A stretch of 62,955 nucleotides of DNA from an uncultured Methylophilaceae bacterium (GTDB taxonomy: Bacteria; Pseudomonadota; Gammaproteobacteria; Burkholderiales; Methylophilaceae): NCBI GenBank assembly GCA_903870995.1, contig CAIQFD010000059.1:1-62955 (forward strand), in the 5' to 3' direction. Position 1 is the stretch's first letter, and each line of letters opens with the position of its first letter. The notes below the pieces were generated by a model, which ran no database searches, was not told where the DNA came from, and saw only the letters and a program-made list of their open reading frames with translations. Below are positions 50,932 through 58,982 of the stretch, one piece after another. The position numbers and the translations under genes are program-made.

Positions 50932-51879
50932 TTAAGCTGCATGAATATTGAGAAAGCTACGTTGAATTTCAGCACCTAATTGATTGTTGCACTCAATAAA
51001 CTCAGTGAGAAATTCATGCAAACCATTTTGAAAAATATGGTCCATACGGCCATATTGCAAACTGGCGTTAATCTCACCCGCTATTCGCCTACACTCCACA
51101 TGACGGCCTGTGGTGAGGTTTTCCAATATTGCAGTGATTTCGGTAAAGCAAGCATGCAATGAACGGGGCATATCTTTGCGTAGCACCAATAACTCAGCCA
51201 CGCGCCAGGGCTGAATGGTGTCATTAAACACTTTTTGGTATGCCTGAAAAGCTGACACAGAGCGCAAAATAGCACTCCATTCGTAATAATCCACCCCACC
51301 ACCGACCTCTTCTTCCTTGGGGAGCAATAAGTGATATTTCACATCGAGCAAACGTGCTGTATTGTCAGCACGCTCAATGAATGTACCTAAACGTAAAAAC
51401 TGAAAGGCATCGTCGCGCAACATTGTGCCGAAACTCACCCCTCGAAATAAATGCGAACGCGCTTTTACCCAATCGCAAAACTCACGCAAGCCCTCTTCGG
51501 CCAAGTCTTTACCGTCAAACTGACTAAACTCCAACCATAAGGAGTTGATGTTTTCCCAGGTCTCAGAAGTCATCGCCACCCGAACTGCACGGGCATTTTC
51601 ACGTGCACTGTGCAAAGCGGAATAAATACTCGATGGATTTGCTGGATCCATTGCCAAATAATGAATCACATTGCTTGCTGTGTAATCGCTAAAACGCTCC
51701 ATAAACGCATTGGCATTTCCAGAGATTTCCAAAGCAGGCTGCCATAATGCCGCCTCACTCAACGCTGCGTTTGGCACCATTGCCATATTCGCTGTCACGT
51801 CCAAAATACGTGCCATATTTTCGGCACGTTCAATGTAGCGCGCCATCCAAAACAAATGGTTTGCGGTCCTACTTAACAT
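50932..51879 (-). CDS. Alpha-E domain-containing protein
   Basis: A 315-residue all-helical protein opening MLSRTANHLFWMARYIERAE, the hallmark of the alpha-E family. Later conserved pieces include FLRLGTFIERADNTARLLDVKYH (about residues 160-182). It overlaps the ATP-grasp stop by seven bases. The catalytic role is unknown. Alpha-E proteins always accompany circularly permuted ATP-grasp enzymes, so it is probably a partner or substrate carrier. Confidence 0.92.
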   Translation of the reverse strand: MLSRTANHLFWMARYIERAENMARILDVTANMAMVPNAALSEAALWQPALEISGNANAFMERFSDYTASNVIHYLAMDPANPSSIYSALHSARENARAVRVAMTSETWENINSLWLEFSQFDGKDLAEEGLREFCDWVKARSHLFRGVSFGTMLRDDAFQFLRLGTFIERADNTARLLDVKYHLLLPKEEEVGGGVDYYEWSAILRSVSAFQAYQKVFNDTIQPWRVAELLVLRKDMPRSLHACFTEITAILENLTTGRHVECRRIAGEINASLQYGRMDHIFQNGLHEFLTEFIECNNQLGAEIQRSFLNIHAA

Positions 51880-53354
51880 ACAGCCACCTCACCTTTTAAT
51901 GTCGCTTCAATACCAACAACCTCTTGAGGAGACGTTTCTTGCAACACCCATGTATCTTTGGTGCCACCACCTTGCGATGAATTCACCACCAACGAGCCCT
52001 CTCTCATCGCCACACGGCAAAGCGCCCCAGGTACCAAAGTCACCGTTTCGCCAGACAACACAAATGGACGCAAATCCACATGTCGCGGTGCGATTCCCTG
52101 CTCTACCAAAGTTGGACAAGTGGAAAGTGCTAAGGTCGGCTGGGCGATGTAATTACTCGGGTCAGCCAAAATACGGTCGCGGAAATCTATAATTTCTTGC
52201 TTACTTGCAGTTGGCCCCACCAACATGCCATAACCGCCAGAGCCCTGCACTTCCTTCACCACCAACTCAGGCAAGCGATCAAGTACATAAGCCAGATCAT
52301 CTTTCTTACTTAGTTCATAAGTCGGCACGTTGGACAAAATCGGCGCTTCCCCCAAATAGAACTTAATCATTTCAGGCACGCGAATATAGGTCGACTTATC
52401 ATCAGCAACGCCGGTGCCAACTGCATTAGCTAGCGTGACACCACCATTGCGATAAACAGAAAATAAGCCTGGCACGCCAAGCATGCTGTCAGGATTGAAC
52501 GCAAGCGGGTCGATATATTCATCATCCAAGCGGCGGTAAATAACATCTACTTTTTTAGGGCCTTCTGTTGTCCGCATATACACGGCATTGCCGCGAACAA
52601 ACAAATCTTGGCCTTCCACTAACTCAACGCCCATTTGCTGAGCCAAAAATGCGTGCTCAAAATATGCGCTGTTATAAGCGCCTGGGGTAAGTAAGACGAC
52701 TGTCGGATCTTTTACGCCACTTTGGGCAACAGCCCGTAAATTGTTTTTAAGCACCTGTGGGTAATGCTCTACAGGGGCAATAGAATAACGACGGAAGAGC
52801 TCTGGGAAGAGTCGCATCATCATCTTGCGATCTTCTAGCATGTAAGAAACCCCTGACGGCGTGCGTAAGTTATCTTCCAGCACATAGAACTGACTTTCAT
52901 CAGTCCGGACAATATCAATGCCCGCAATATGCGCATAAATTCCACTTGGCACATCCACATCAAACATTTCTGGCCGATATTGACTGTGAGTTAAGATGTT
53001 TTCAGAAACAATGCCCGCTTTGATGATTTCACGGTCATGATAGATATCATGCAGAAACATATTGAGCGCCCGCACACGCTGAATCGCACCTTTGGAAAGC
53101 ACATCCCACTCTTTTGCAGCCAGCAGTCGTGGAATCACATCAAACGGAATTAAGCGTTCTGTGCCTGCATTTTCACCATAAACATTAAAAGTAATCCCTA
53201 CACGTCTAAACAACAGCTCAGCTTCTTGTCGTTTGCTTTCTAATTGCTCAGCCGGCACATCACGCAACCAATTGGCATAATTGGCATATAAATCACGCAC
53301 CCCTGTTGGGCTACTATACATCTCGTCGAAATAGGTTCTTACTTGGCTATTCAT
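51873..53354 (-). CDS. Circularly permuted ATP-grasp type 2 enzyme
   Basis: A 493-residue protein of the circularly permuted ATP-grasp type 2 family. Recognisable pieces are YVLEDNLRTPSGVSYMLEDR (about residues 157-176), DVIYRRLDDEYIDPLAF (about 275-291), VVKEVQGSGGYGMLVGP near 364-380, and the C-terminal RPFVLSGETVTLVPGALCRVA. It should form an amide bond using ATP and a carboxylate. The product is not known. It is the first gene of the cluster; the transcript starts in the gap shared with the TAXI gene. Confidence 0.92.
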   Translation of the reverse strand: MNSQVRTYFDEMYSSPTGVRDLYANYANWLRDVPAEQLESKRQEAELLFRRVGITFNVYGENAGTERLIPFDVIPRLLAAKEWDVLSKGAIQRVRALNMFLHDIYHDREIIKAGIVSENILTHSQYRPEMFDVDVPSGIYAHIAGIDIVRTDESQFYVLEDNLRTPSGVSYMLEDRKMMMRLFPELFRRYSIAPVEHYPQVLKNNLRAVAQSGVKDPTVVLLTPGAYNSAYFEHAFLAQQMGVELVEGQDLFVRGNAVYMRTTEGPKKVDVIYRRLDDEYIDPLAFNPDSMLGVPGLFSVYRNGGVTLANAVGTGVADDKSTYIRVPEMIKFYLGEAPILSNVPTYELSKKDDLAYVLDRLPELVVKEVQGSGGYGMLVGPTASKQEIIDFRDRILADPSNYIAQPTLALSTCPTLVEQGIAPRHVDLRPFVLSGETVTLVPGALCRVAMREGSLVVNSSQGGGTKDTWVLQETSPQEVVGIEATLKGEVAVC

Positions 53355-53516
53355 GATGGCTCACCACTTGGCTTTTGAAGTATTACCAATCTAAAAGCAA
53401 TCCGCGTGCCATCTATCAAGCCCTAGATAAAGACCGAATTTAAGACACTTTTTAGTCTATCTGCACAAAATGAGGGCGGGCGAGAAATTGCCGCACTTAA
53501 AAGGGGAGAATTCACC

Positions 53517-53561
53517 ATGCTTCGAAATAACAAGTTAGGTAAGAAGATACTGGCATCATGA
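53517..53561 (+). CDS. Possible 14-residue leader peptide
   Basis: ATG to TGA encodes MLRNNKLGKKILAS behind a strong ribosome site (AAGGGGAG, 7-8 bases upstream). It sits 85 bases upstream of the weakly initiated TAXI gene and is followed by an 8-base hairpin (53565-53591, AATTGGTT / AACCAATT). It could be a translated leader, or a start-site relic. It is too short to judge by codon use. Confidence 0.3.
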   Translation: MLRNNKLGKKILAS

Positions 53562-53564
53562 TTA

Positions 53565-53591
53565 AATTGGTTGTAGCATCGAAAACCAATT
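53565..53591 (+). promoter_or_regulatory. Hairpin in the 5' region of the TAXI gene
   Basis: An 8-base perfect inverted repeat, AATTGGTT / AACCAATT, with an 11-base loop. It starts four bases after the stop of the 14-codon ORF and ends 54 bases before the TTG start of the TAXI gene. There is no T-run, so it is not a classic terminator. Confidence 0.4.
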
Positions 53592-53645
53592 CGATCTCAA
53601 ACTAAAAAGCACGTTTAATAAAAATACAAAGAATAGAAGATTACT

Positions 53646-54959
53646 TTGAAAAAACACATCGATCGTCGCCTTCAAAAAATCAACAACGCCCTGACAAAAG
53701 AGCTGTTTCAAACCATTGCTCCAATTGTTCTTTTGGTAGTAATCGCCTCTGTTATTGCTTATAAGCTAATTGAATCGACAGCCCCTCCAAAGAAGATGGT
53801 GATTGCTTTTAGCACGCAATCAGCCAACGAAAAAGTCTATGCCTCCATCTACAACGCACTACTACAAAAGGACGGCATTCACCTTGAAATCAAAGAAACC
53901 ACGGGCGATGTGGAAAATGTAGAGTTACTCAAAGACTCATCTTCTGGCGTTGATTTAGCTTTTGTTCAAGACGGCGTGACGCGTAGCCAAGGTGCTGGCA
54001 ACCTTCAGTCTCTGGGAAGTCTATATTACGAGCCTGTATGGATTATTTGCAGATGCGAAACTAGCATTAATCATCTTGCTGGTTTTCGTGGAAAGAGAAT
54101 TGCTATCGCCAACAAAGGTGAAGGTGCTAACCTTTTAGAGCTCAAGTTGTTGCAAGAAAGTGGGCTCAATCATCGCAACGCAAAGCTATTAACTTTCAGC
54201 AGTGAAGCCGCGGTAGATGCTCTCATTGCAGGCAAAGTAGATGTCGCCATTTTGGTCGATAGCATAGAGTCAGCGACAGTTAAAAGAGCACTTTCGCAAA
54301 AAGATCTTCACTTAGTCAGCTTGGATGATGCAGAAGCCTATAGCAAACACTTTTCATATTTGCATCATTTAAAACTTGCTGAAGGGGCCGTTGATATCAA
54401 ACGTAATATTCCGTCAACCAACGTGAGCCTCATTTCACCAACAGTGACTTTAGTCGCGAACAAAGACCTTCACCCAGCCTTGATTTATCTCATGATGAAA
54501 GTCATTACGCAGGTACATCGTAGCGAAGGCCTGTTAAATGCTAACAATGAGTTTCCATCCATTAAAACTTCGGAAATAACTCCAAGTAGCCAAGCCCTTA
54601 ATTTTTATAAGTCAGGCACGCCATTCATCGATAAGTATTTGCCTTTTTGGGCGGCAACTTTTGTCAGCAGAGCCCTAATCGTTGTGCTTCCTATATTGGC
54701 CATCTTGATTCCGTTAATCAAACTGATTCCGTCCATTTACAACTGGTTTTTAAAGTTTAGACTATTTAAGTATTACGGCGAGCTCCGCTTTTTAGAAATG
54801 CAATTAAAAACAGACACTGGCATGACAAATGAGGATTTAAAGCAAAAACTGGATGACATAGAGGAGCGAGTAAGAGATATCAATATGCCAATTAGCTTCT
54901 CACAATATATTTACGAACTGCGTGCGAACATTCAACTCGTTAGATCCAAGCTAAAATAA
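53646..54959 (+). CDS. Membrane-anchored TAXI-family solute-binding protein
   Basis: A 437-residue protein with a TTG start and no strong ribosome site. One N-terminal helix (about residues 22-42) precedes a TAXI/TRAP-type solute-binding domain (about residues 48-330; MVIAFSTQSANEKVYASIYNALL and the GKRIAIANKGEGANLLELKLL region). A hydrophobic hairpin at about 340-370 and a C-terminal helical, charged segment (about 385-437) follow. Typical TAXI proteins are free periplasmic proteins feeding a TRAP permease; no TRAP gene is adjacent. It may act as a membrane sensor, which is inference. Confidence 0.8.
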   Translation: MKKHIDRRLQKINNALTKELFQTIAPIVLLVVIASVIAYKLIESTAPPKKMVIAFSTQSANEKVYASIYNALLQKDGIHLEIKETTGDVENVELLKDSSSGVDLAFVQDGVTRSQGAGNLQSLGSLYYEPVWIICRCETSINHLAGFRGKRIAIANKGEGANLLELKLLQESGLNHRNAKLLTFSSEAAVDALIAGKVDVAILVDSIESATVKRALSQKDLHLVSLDDAEAYSKHFSYLHHLKLAEGAVDIKRNIPSTNVSLISPTVTLVANKDLHPALIYLMMKVITQVHRSEGLLNANNEFPSIKTSEITPSSQALNFYKSGTPFIDKYLPFWAATFVSRALIVVLPILAILIPLIKLIPSIYNWFLKFRLFKYYGELRFLEMQLKTDTGMTNEDLKQKLDDIEERVRDINMPISFSQYIYELRANIQLVRSKLK

Positions 54960-54969
54960 GGGAAAAGCA

Positions 54970-55320
54970 ATGAATTGGATTATTATTAAATATGCAATTA
55001 CCGCTAGCATGGTAGTGTTAATTTCAGAAGTGGCTAAACGCAGTGACAAGCTTGGTGGTCTGATTGCAGCACTCCCACTGGTCACCTTGCTCACCCTCAT
55101 TTGGCTATTTATGGAAAATCAATCGTCTGAGAAAATAGCAAATCACGCTTGGTATACTTTTTGGTATGTCATCCCAACCCTACCCATGTTTTTAGCTTTT
55201 CCTTATCTATTAAAGCGCATGGGCTTCTGGCCAACAATCATCATCTCTATGGTGCTCACCATTGTTTGTTTTTATGTATTTGCAAAAATTGTTAAAGTGT
55301 TTGGAGTTGATTTGTTATAA
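54970..55320 (+). CDS. DUF3147 family membrane protein
   Basis: A 116-residue protein with four hydrophobic segments. AKRSDKLGGLIAALPLVTLLTL near residues 21-42 is typical of DUF3147. It follows the TAXI gene by 10 bases, so co-transcription is likely. Function unknown. Confidence 0.82.
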   Translation: MNWIIIKYAITASMVVLISEVAKRSDKLGGLIAALPLVTLLTLIWLFMENQSSEKIANHAWYTFWYVIPTLPMFLAFPYLLKRMGFWPTIIISMVLTIVCFYVFAKIVKVFGVDLL

Positions 55321-55334
55321 AAAGAGATCCATCA

Positions 55335-55976
55335 ATGAAGCAGATACTGGTCTATTCTGATTCACTTTCATGGGGCATTATCCCCATGACGCGCAATCGT
55401 TTTGCTTTCAATCAAAGATGGCCGGGGATTCTTGAACTCAGTCTAAATGCGCAGGGAAAAAGCGTTAGAGTCATTGAAGATTGCTTAAATGGTAGACGCA
55501 CGATGTATGAAGATCCCATTAAGCCTGGAAGAAACGGCTTGGTTGGCTTGCCTCAGCGCATAGAGATTAACTCCCCACTGTCCCTAGTTGTTTTAATGCT
55601 TGGAACAAATGACTTTCAAGCGAACCATGACCATACAGCGATGAATGCACAACACGGCATGCGTGCGTTAATTAATGCCATCAGAAATACCAATCTTGAG
55701 CCGGGAATGTTAATGCCAGAAATATTAGTGGTCGCTCCCCCACCCATTTATTTGCCGCAAGGGGATATTGCGGCAAAATTCAAAGGTGCCGAAAATAAGT
55801 GTGTTGGCCTAGCCAGAAACTATCAAGCACTATGCCATGAGCTTAAGTGCCATTTCTTCGATGCCGCTTCTGTCACTACATCCAGCAAGATTGATGGCGT
55901 GCATTTTGATATTGATCAACATTTAGCGTTTGGCAAGGCAATTACCACGTTTATTCACAATAAAAATCTTGTTTAA
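55335..55976 (+). CDS. SGNH/GDSL hydrolase
   Basis: A 213-residue SGNH-fold esterase. Block I reads YSDSLSWG (about residues 7-14, nucleophile Ser in DS), block III GTNDFQ (about 89-94) and block V DGVHFD (about 192-197, Asp/His). There is no signal peptide, so it is cytoplasmic. It resembles arylesterases acting on short acyl or acetyl esters. It is the last of a three-gene run with the TAXI and DUF3147 genes. Confidence 0.88.
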   Translation: MKQILVYSDSLSWGIIPMTRNRFAFNQRWPGILELSLNAQGKSVRVIEDCLNGRRTMYEDPIKPGRNGLVGLPQRIEINSPLSLVVLMLGTNDFQANHDHTAMNAQHGMRALINAIRNTNLEPGMLMPEILVVAPPPIYLPQGDIAAKFKGAENKCVGLARNYQALCHELKCHFFDAASVTTSSKIDGVHFDIDQHLAFGKAITTFIHNKNLV

Positions 55977-55977
55977 G

Positions 55978-56067
55978 GCGTACTATTATTCACGTGTACG
56001 CTATTAAAAATTGGGCAAAGCTACCCAATCTATTGAAGTGAAACACCTAGACTTAAACTTAGTCTAG
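55978..56067 (+). promoter_or_regulatory. Three consecutive inverted repeats upstream of the Cys-rich gene
   Basis: Within 90 bases there are GCGTAC / GTACGC (55978-56001), ATTGGG / CCCAAT (56010-56029) and CTAGACT / AGTCTAG (56047-56067, 7-base loop). None has a T-run. They could be stacked RNA hairpins in the leader of the next gene, operators, or decayed terminators of the SGNH gene. Confidence 0.45.
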
Positions 56068-56094
56068 CTTGTGTATTAACCTTAGGAGAAAATC

Positions 56095-56295
56095 ATGCTA
56101 GAGATATTCAACGGCACTATTCCTGTTCACGCAATTGCAATGTGCATCTTAATGAATGTTGCTTTAGTGCTAGCAATCGCTGCCTTAATCAAATACCTAA
56201 TCAAGGGAAAATGCCCTTGCGGATGCGGCTGTGGTTGTTGCAACCAAAAACAAGAAAGCTGTGACAAAGAAAGCAAAAGCTGCTGCAGTAAATAG
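56095..56295 (+). CDS. Cys-rich mini membrane protein, unknown
   Basis: A 66-residue protein behind a good ribosome site (TTAGGAG). One hydrophobic helix spans about residues 10-36. A Cys cluster follows: CPCGCGCGCC at residues 40-49, then C56, C63 and C64, giving ten Cys in all including C17. No signal cleavage site is visible, so the tail is probably anchored. The alternating C-x-C pattern suggests binding of soft metals such as Cu, Zn or Cd. I recognise no family. A terminator follows. Confidence 0.7.
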   Translation: MLEIFNGTIPVHAIAMCILMNVALVLAIAALIKYLIKGKCPCGCGCGCCNQKQESCDKESKSCCSK

Positions 56296-56318
56296 TTAGG
56301 CGCTTGATGATTAAAGAA

Positions 56319-56354
56319 TACAAAAGGAGCTAGAGAAATCCAGCTCCTTTTGTA
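56319..56354 (+). terminator. Terminator after the Cys-rich gene
   Basis: TACAAAAGGAGCT pairs with AGCTCCTTTTGTA around a 10-base loop. It lies between the plus-strand Cys-rich gene and the minus-strand M23 peptidase gene and may act in both directions. Confidence 0.8.
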
Positions 56355-56407
56355 TTGAGGCTTTCTCACGTGAGCTCCCAGACTTAATTAAAGCTTGACA
56401 AGGCAAC

Positions 56408-57322
56408 TTATGGCTGAATCCTTAGTAGCTTGATTGGATCAACTTTTTCACCGCTGACTATCACTTCATAATGCAAATGGGGTCCTGTTGAGCGTCCTGT
56501 ACTGCCCACTGCGCCTAACAATGTATTTTGCTGAACAACCTCCCCCAATTTGACATACAAACGCTCAGCATGTGCATATCGCGTGCTATAGCCATCCCCA
56601 TGATCGACTACAATTTGATTGCCATACCCATTACGCCAGCCGGCCTCTACTACCTTACCTTTCGCTGCAGCAAAGAAAGGCGTACCTATAGCTGAAGGAA
56701 AATCCAAGCCAGGATGAAAGCTTTGAGCAAAGGTAAAAGGATCAGTGCGCGCACCAAAGCCACTTGCTAATGAAATGGGGCCATGAATAGGGGAATTAAT
56801 TGGTTTTGACTCTAACCAATCCATGTATCGCTTGGTATTCACAACAGATTGATTTACTTGATTATTAAGCAATTCAATATCACGGGCAGTATGAGAAAAT
56901 AGCTTCAAAGGGCTTAATGATTGTGTTGGCTCAAGTGGTTCGAACCGACCCCCTATGCCAGTCAAGTTGGACTTATCTTTACGAATAACTGCAGGCGTGG
57001 CCATGACAGCGAGTTTTTGATTCAACGCATCAAGTTCTTTAATCTTGGTGCGGTTGGTATCTAGCTGAGCATTAACATCGCCCAACTTAGCTTCATAAAG
57101 CGCATGTAAGTTCTCAAGTTCAACAGCCGTATGTAAATTGCCTAACCTTCTCGCAATCGAAGGATCATATTCAATCGCCATACGGAAACCGAAAAACTGT
57201 AACGTGCTACCAAGCGTAATTAACAACACTGCAAATAAAAACAAGCCGACAACCAATGTTTTTAAAGTCAAATTTACAGTTTTAATTTGACCAACCGCAC
57301 CCGATACCCAAAAAATTTGCAT
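56408..57322 (-). CDS. M23-family metallopeptidase, membrane anchored
   Basis: A 304-residue protein with one N-terminal helix (about residues 22-45), a coiled-coil-like middle (about 65-125) and a C-terminal M23 domain. The zinc site is intact, unlike that of the NlpD-type protein: HPGLDFP (about 197-203) and GPHLHYEV (about 278-285). It is predicted to cut peptidoglycan cross-links. It follows the bactofilin gene by 14 bases, the arrangement seen in the cell-shape pair Csd1/CcmA. Confidence 0.9.
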   Translation of the reverse strand: MQIFWVSGAVGQIKTVNLTLKTLVVGLFLFAVLLITLGSTLQFFGFRMAIEYDPSIARRLGNLHTAVELENLHALYEAKLGDVNAQLDTNRTKIKELDALNQKLAVMATPAVIRKDKSNLTGIGGRFEPLEPTQSLSPLKLFSHTARDIELLNNQVNQSVVNTKRYMDWLESKPINSPIHGPISLASGFGARTDPFTFAQSFHPGLDFPSAIGTPFFAAAKGKVVEAGWRNGYGNQIVVDHGDGYSTRYAHAERLYVKLGEVVQQNTLLGAVGSTGRSTGPHLHYEVIVSGEKVDPIKLLRIQP

Positions 57323-57336
57323 GCTTAATACAGAAA

Positions 57337-57774
57337 TTAAGCAGTTGTTTTTTGCTTAACTTGGGTGATCAGCAAATCAGCGGCATCACCCGCATTCTGC
57401 TCATTTACTTGGTTTAATTTACCCAGTATCTTTGCACCTACTTCAATGCCAATACTGCCATAAGTAATATCACCTTCAATATGGGCTGTTGCCAACAACT
57501 CAACCCTATCCAATGAGAAAATATTGCCTTTTACATGACCGGAGACAATGACATGTTGCGCTTGAATATTACCGTTAACTGAACCAGTCTCAGAAATTGC
57601 AACTGTGGCTGCTTTTCCTTCTTCCTGAAAAACATTCCCATTTAATAAACCATCGATACGAACGCCTTGAGAAATCATCAAATTGCCATCAATACGTAAA
57701 GTTTTACCAATAATGCTCTCAAAGCTCTCTACAGAGCGGCCTAATAATGCTTTTTTCTTTACGTTAAAAACCAC
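57337..57774 (-). CDS. Bactofilin (polymer-forming cytoskeletal protein)
   Basis: A 145-residue protein with a right-handed beta-helix core. The typical opening is SIIGKTLRIDGNLMISQGVRIDG (about residues 20-42), and repeats such as GSVNGNIQAQHVIVSGHVKGNIF follow. Members polymerise without nucleotide and scaffold peptidoglycan enzymes; the adjacent M23 peptidase is the probable client. The N-terminal tail is short and basic and could touch the membrane. Confidence 0.9.
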   Translation of the reverse strand: MVFNVKKKALLGRSVESFESIIGKTLRIDGNLMISQGVRIDGLLNGNVFQEEGKAATVAISETGSVNGNIQAQHVIVSGHVKGNIFSLDRVELLATAHIEGDITYGSIGIEVGAKILGKLNQVNEQNAGDAADLLITQVKQKTTA

Positions 57775-58124
57775 GATGGTCTCCTAAAACGGCAAACGTT
57801 ACAAATCATAAAAACAGTGAACTAATACAGAAAATCTGGGCTAATTACATCAGAATAACAGCCTAAATACAGCAAAAAGATTATATTAAAAACAGACCCC
57901 GTTCAAAATCCCCATTTGGGTATTTTGATAAAATAAGATAGTCGATTTTAAGGCGATTTTTGGTGTATTTATTATGAAAAATCAACAATTAACTACGTCA
58001 GAAAAGTGATGATAATTAAGATATCACACAGGTGAAATTAATCTATTTAAGCTTCAAACAAATTTCACCAATGTGACAAAAATAGTAATAAGAAAGCAAT
58101 CGAAACAAACAAATGAAAGGATGG
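57775..58124. other. Gene-free stretch upstream of the bactofilin gene
   Basis: Intergenic region of 350 bases, strongly AT-rich, between the bactofilin start and the TauE stop. It should hold the bactofilin promoter. It contains an imperfect dyad (57904-57927, CAAAATcCCC / GGGtATTTTG). Only very short frames occur, such as one of 11 codons at about 57974. No RNA gene recognised. Confidence 0.5.
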
Positions 58125-58967
58125 TTAGACTAGTGTTTTAACCAGCATTGAGATGGCAACAATTAGAGAGAAAATCCCAAAAATAAGCACACTGACATGG
58201 CTTGATATTTTGTGATGCACCATTCGACCCAACAACATGCCGGCAACTGTAGCAATTACAAACGGCAATGCAATAGCCCATAAAATAACACCATTACCAG
58301 CATAAGAAAATGCACTAGCCATTGAAACCAAAGCAATCACTGCAAGCGAAGTTGCGACAATCATTTTTGTTTCTAAATTGCTAATACTGTGCAGCGTTGG
58401 CACGATGATAAAACCACCCCCGACCCCAAGCAACCCTGACAAAAATCCTGAAAACCCGCCAGTTAATATCAGTCGCTTAGTACAAGAAGCAGTCCAAAAC
58501 AGCTTAGATGTCGCCGGGTTAACGGCACATGCTGGCTCTGCTTTCTCAGCATCGTCACAGCCATTGGGATCATCGCAATCATCACCAATTAGCAAGGTTG
58601 GGGTTTGAAATTTCTGGAATGATCGCCATGAAACAACCAACAAAACAATTGAGAAAAGGGCTACTAACACTTTTTCAGGCAACTGATGTGCGAGAAAGAC
58701 GCCTAGCGGCGCACATAAAATCCCAAAGACTGCCAATAAAGTAGCGGCTTTATATCGCACTAGCCCACTTCTAAGCCCTAAGCCTGCGGCGAGACCTGCT
58801 GAAAGCATGATTGCCATGAGCGAAATGGGTGCAGCCTCAATCATTTTTAGGTGTAGGAAAAATACCAAAAGTGGCAATGAAAGAATTGCACCGCCAGCGC
58901 CTGTGATTGCCAGCACAAAGCCAACAAACAACCCTAGCAAAATACTCATGTAAACAGGATCTATCAT
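58125..58967 (-). CDS. Sulfite exporter TauE/SafE family protein
   Basis: A 280-residue membrane protein with about eight helices. GLFVGFVLAITGAGGAILSLPLL (about residues 12-34) and its internal repeat GGFSGFLSGLLGVGGGFIIVP (about residues 171-191) are the two halves typical of the family. A Cys/Asp-rich cytoplasmic loop lies between the halves (about 128-150; CDDPNGCDDAEKAEPAC). It probably exports sulfite or another small anion. It is downstream of the SQR fusion gene by 15 bases, in the sulfide operon. Confidence 0.87.
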   Translation of the reverse strand: MIDPVYMSILLGLFVGFVLAITGAGGAILSLPLLVFFLHLKMIEAAPISLMAIMLSAGLAAGLGLRSGLVRYKAATLLAVFGILCAPLGVFLAHQLPEKVLVALFSIVLLVVSWRSFQKFQTPTLLIGDDCDDPNGCDDAEKAEPACAVNPATSKLFWTASCTKRLILTGGFSGFLSGLLGVGGGFIIVPTLHSISNLETKMIVATSLAVIALVSMASAFSYAGNGVILWAIALPFVIATVAGMLLGRMVHHKISSHVSVLIFGIFSLIVAISMLVKTLV

Positions 58968-58982
58968 TAATGACTCACCATA

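Noticed and set aside
57904-57927. Imperfect dyad CAAAATcCCC / GGGtATTTTG as a terminator of the sulfide operon.
   Set aside because: It has an internal mismatch and no T-run on either strand, and it lies about 200 bases past the TauE stop.
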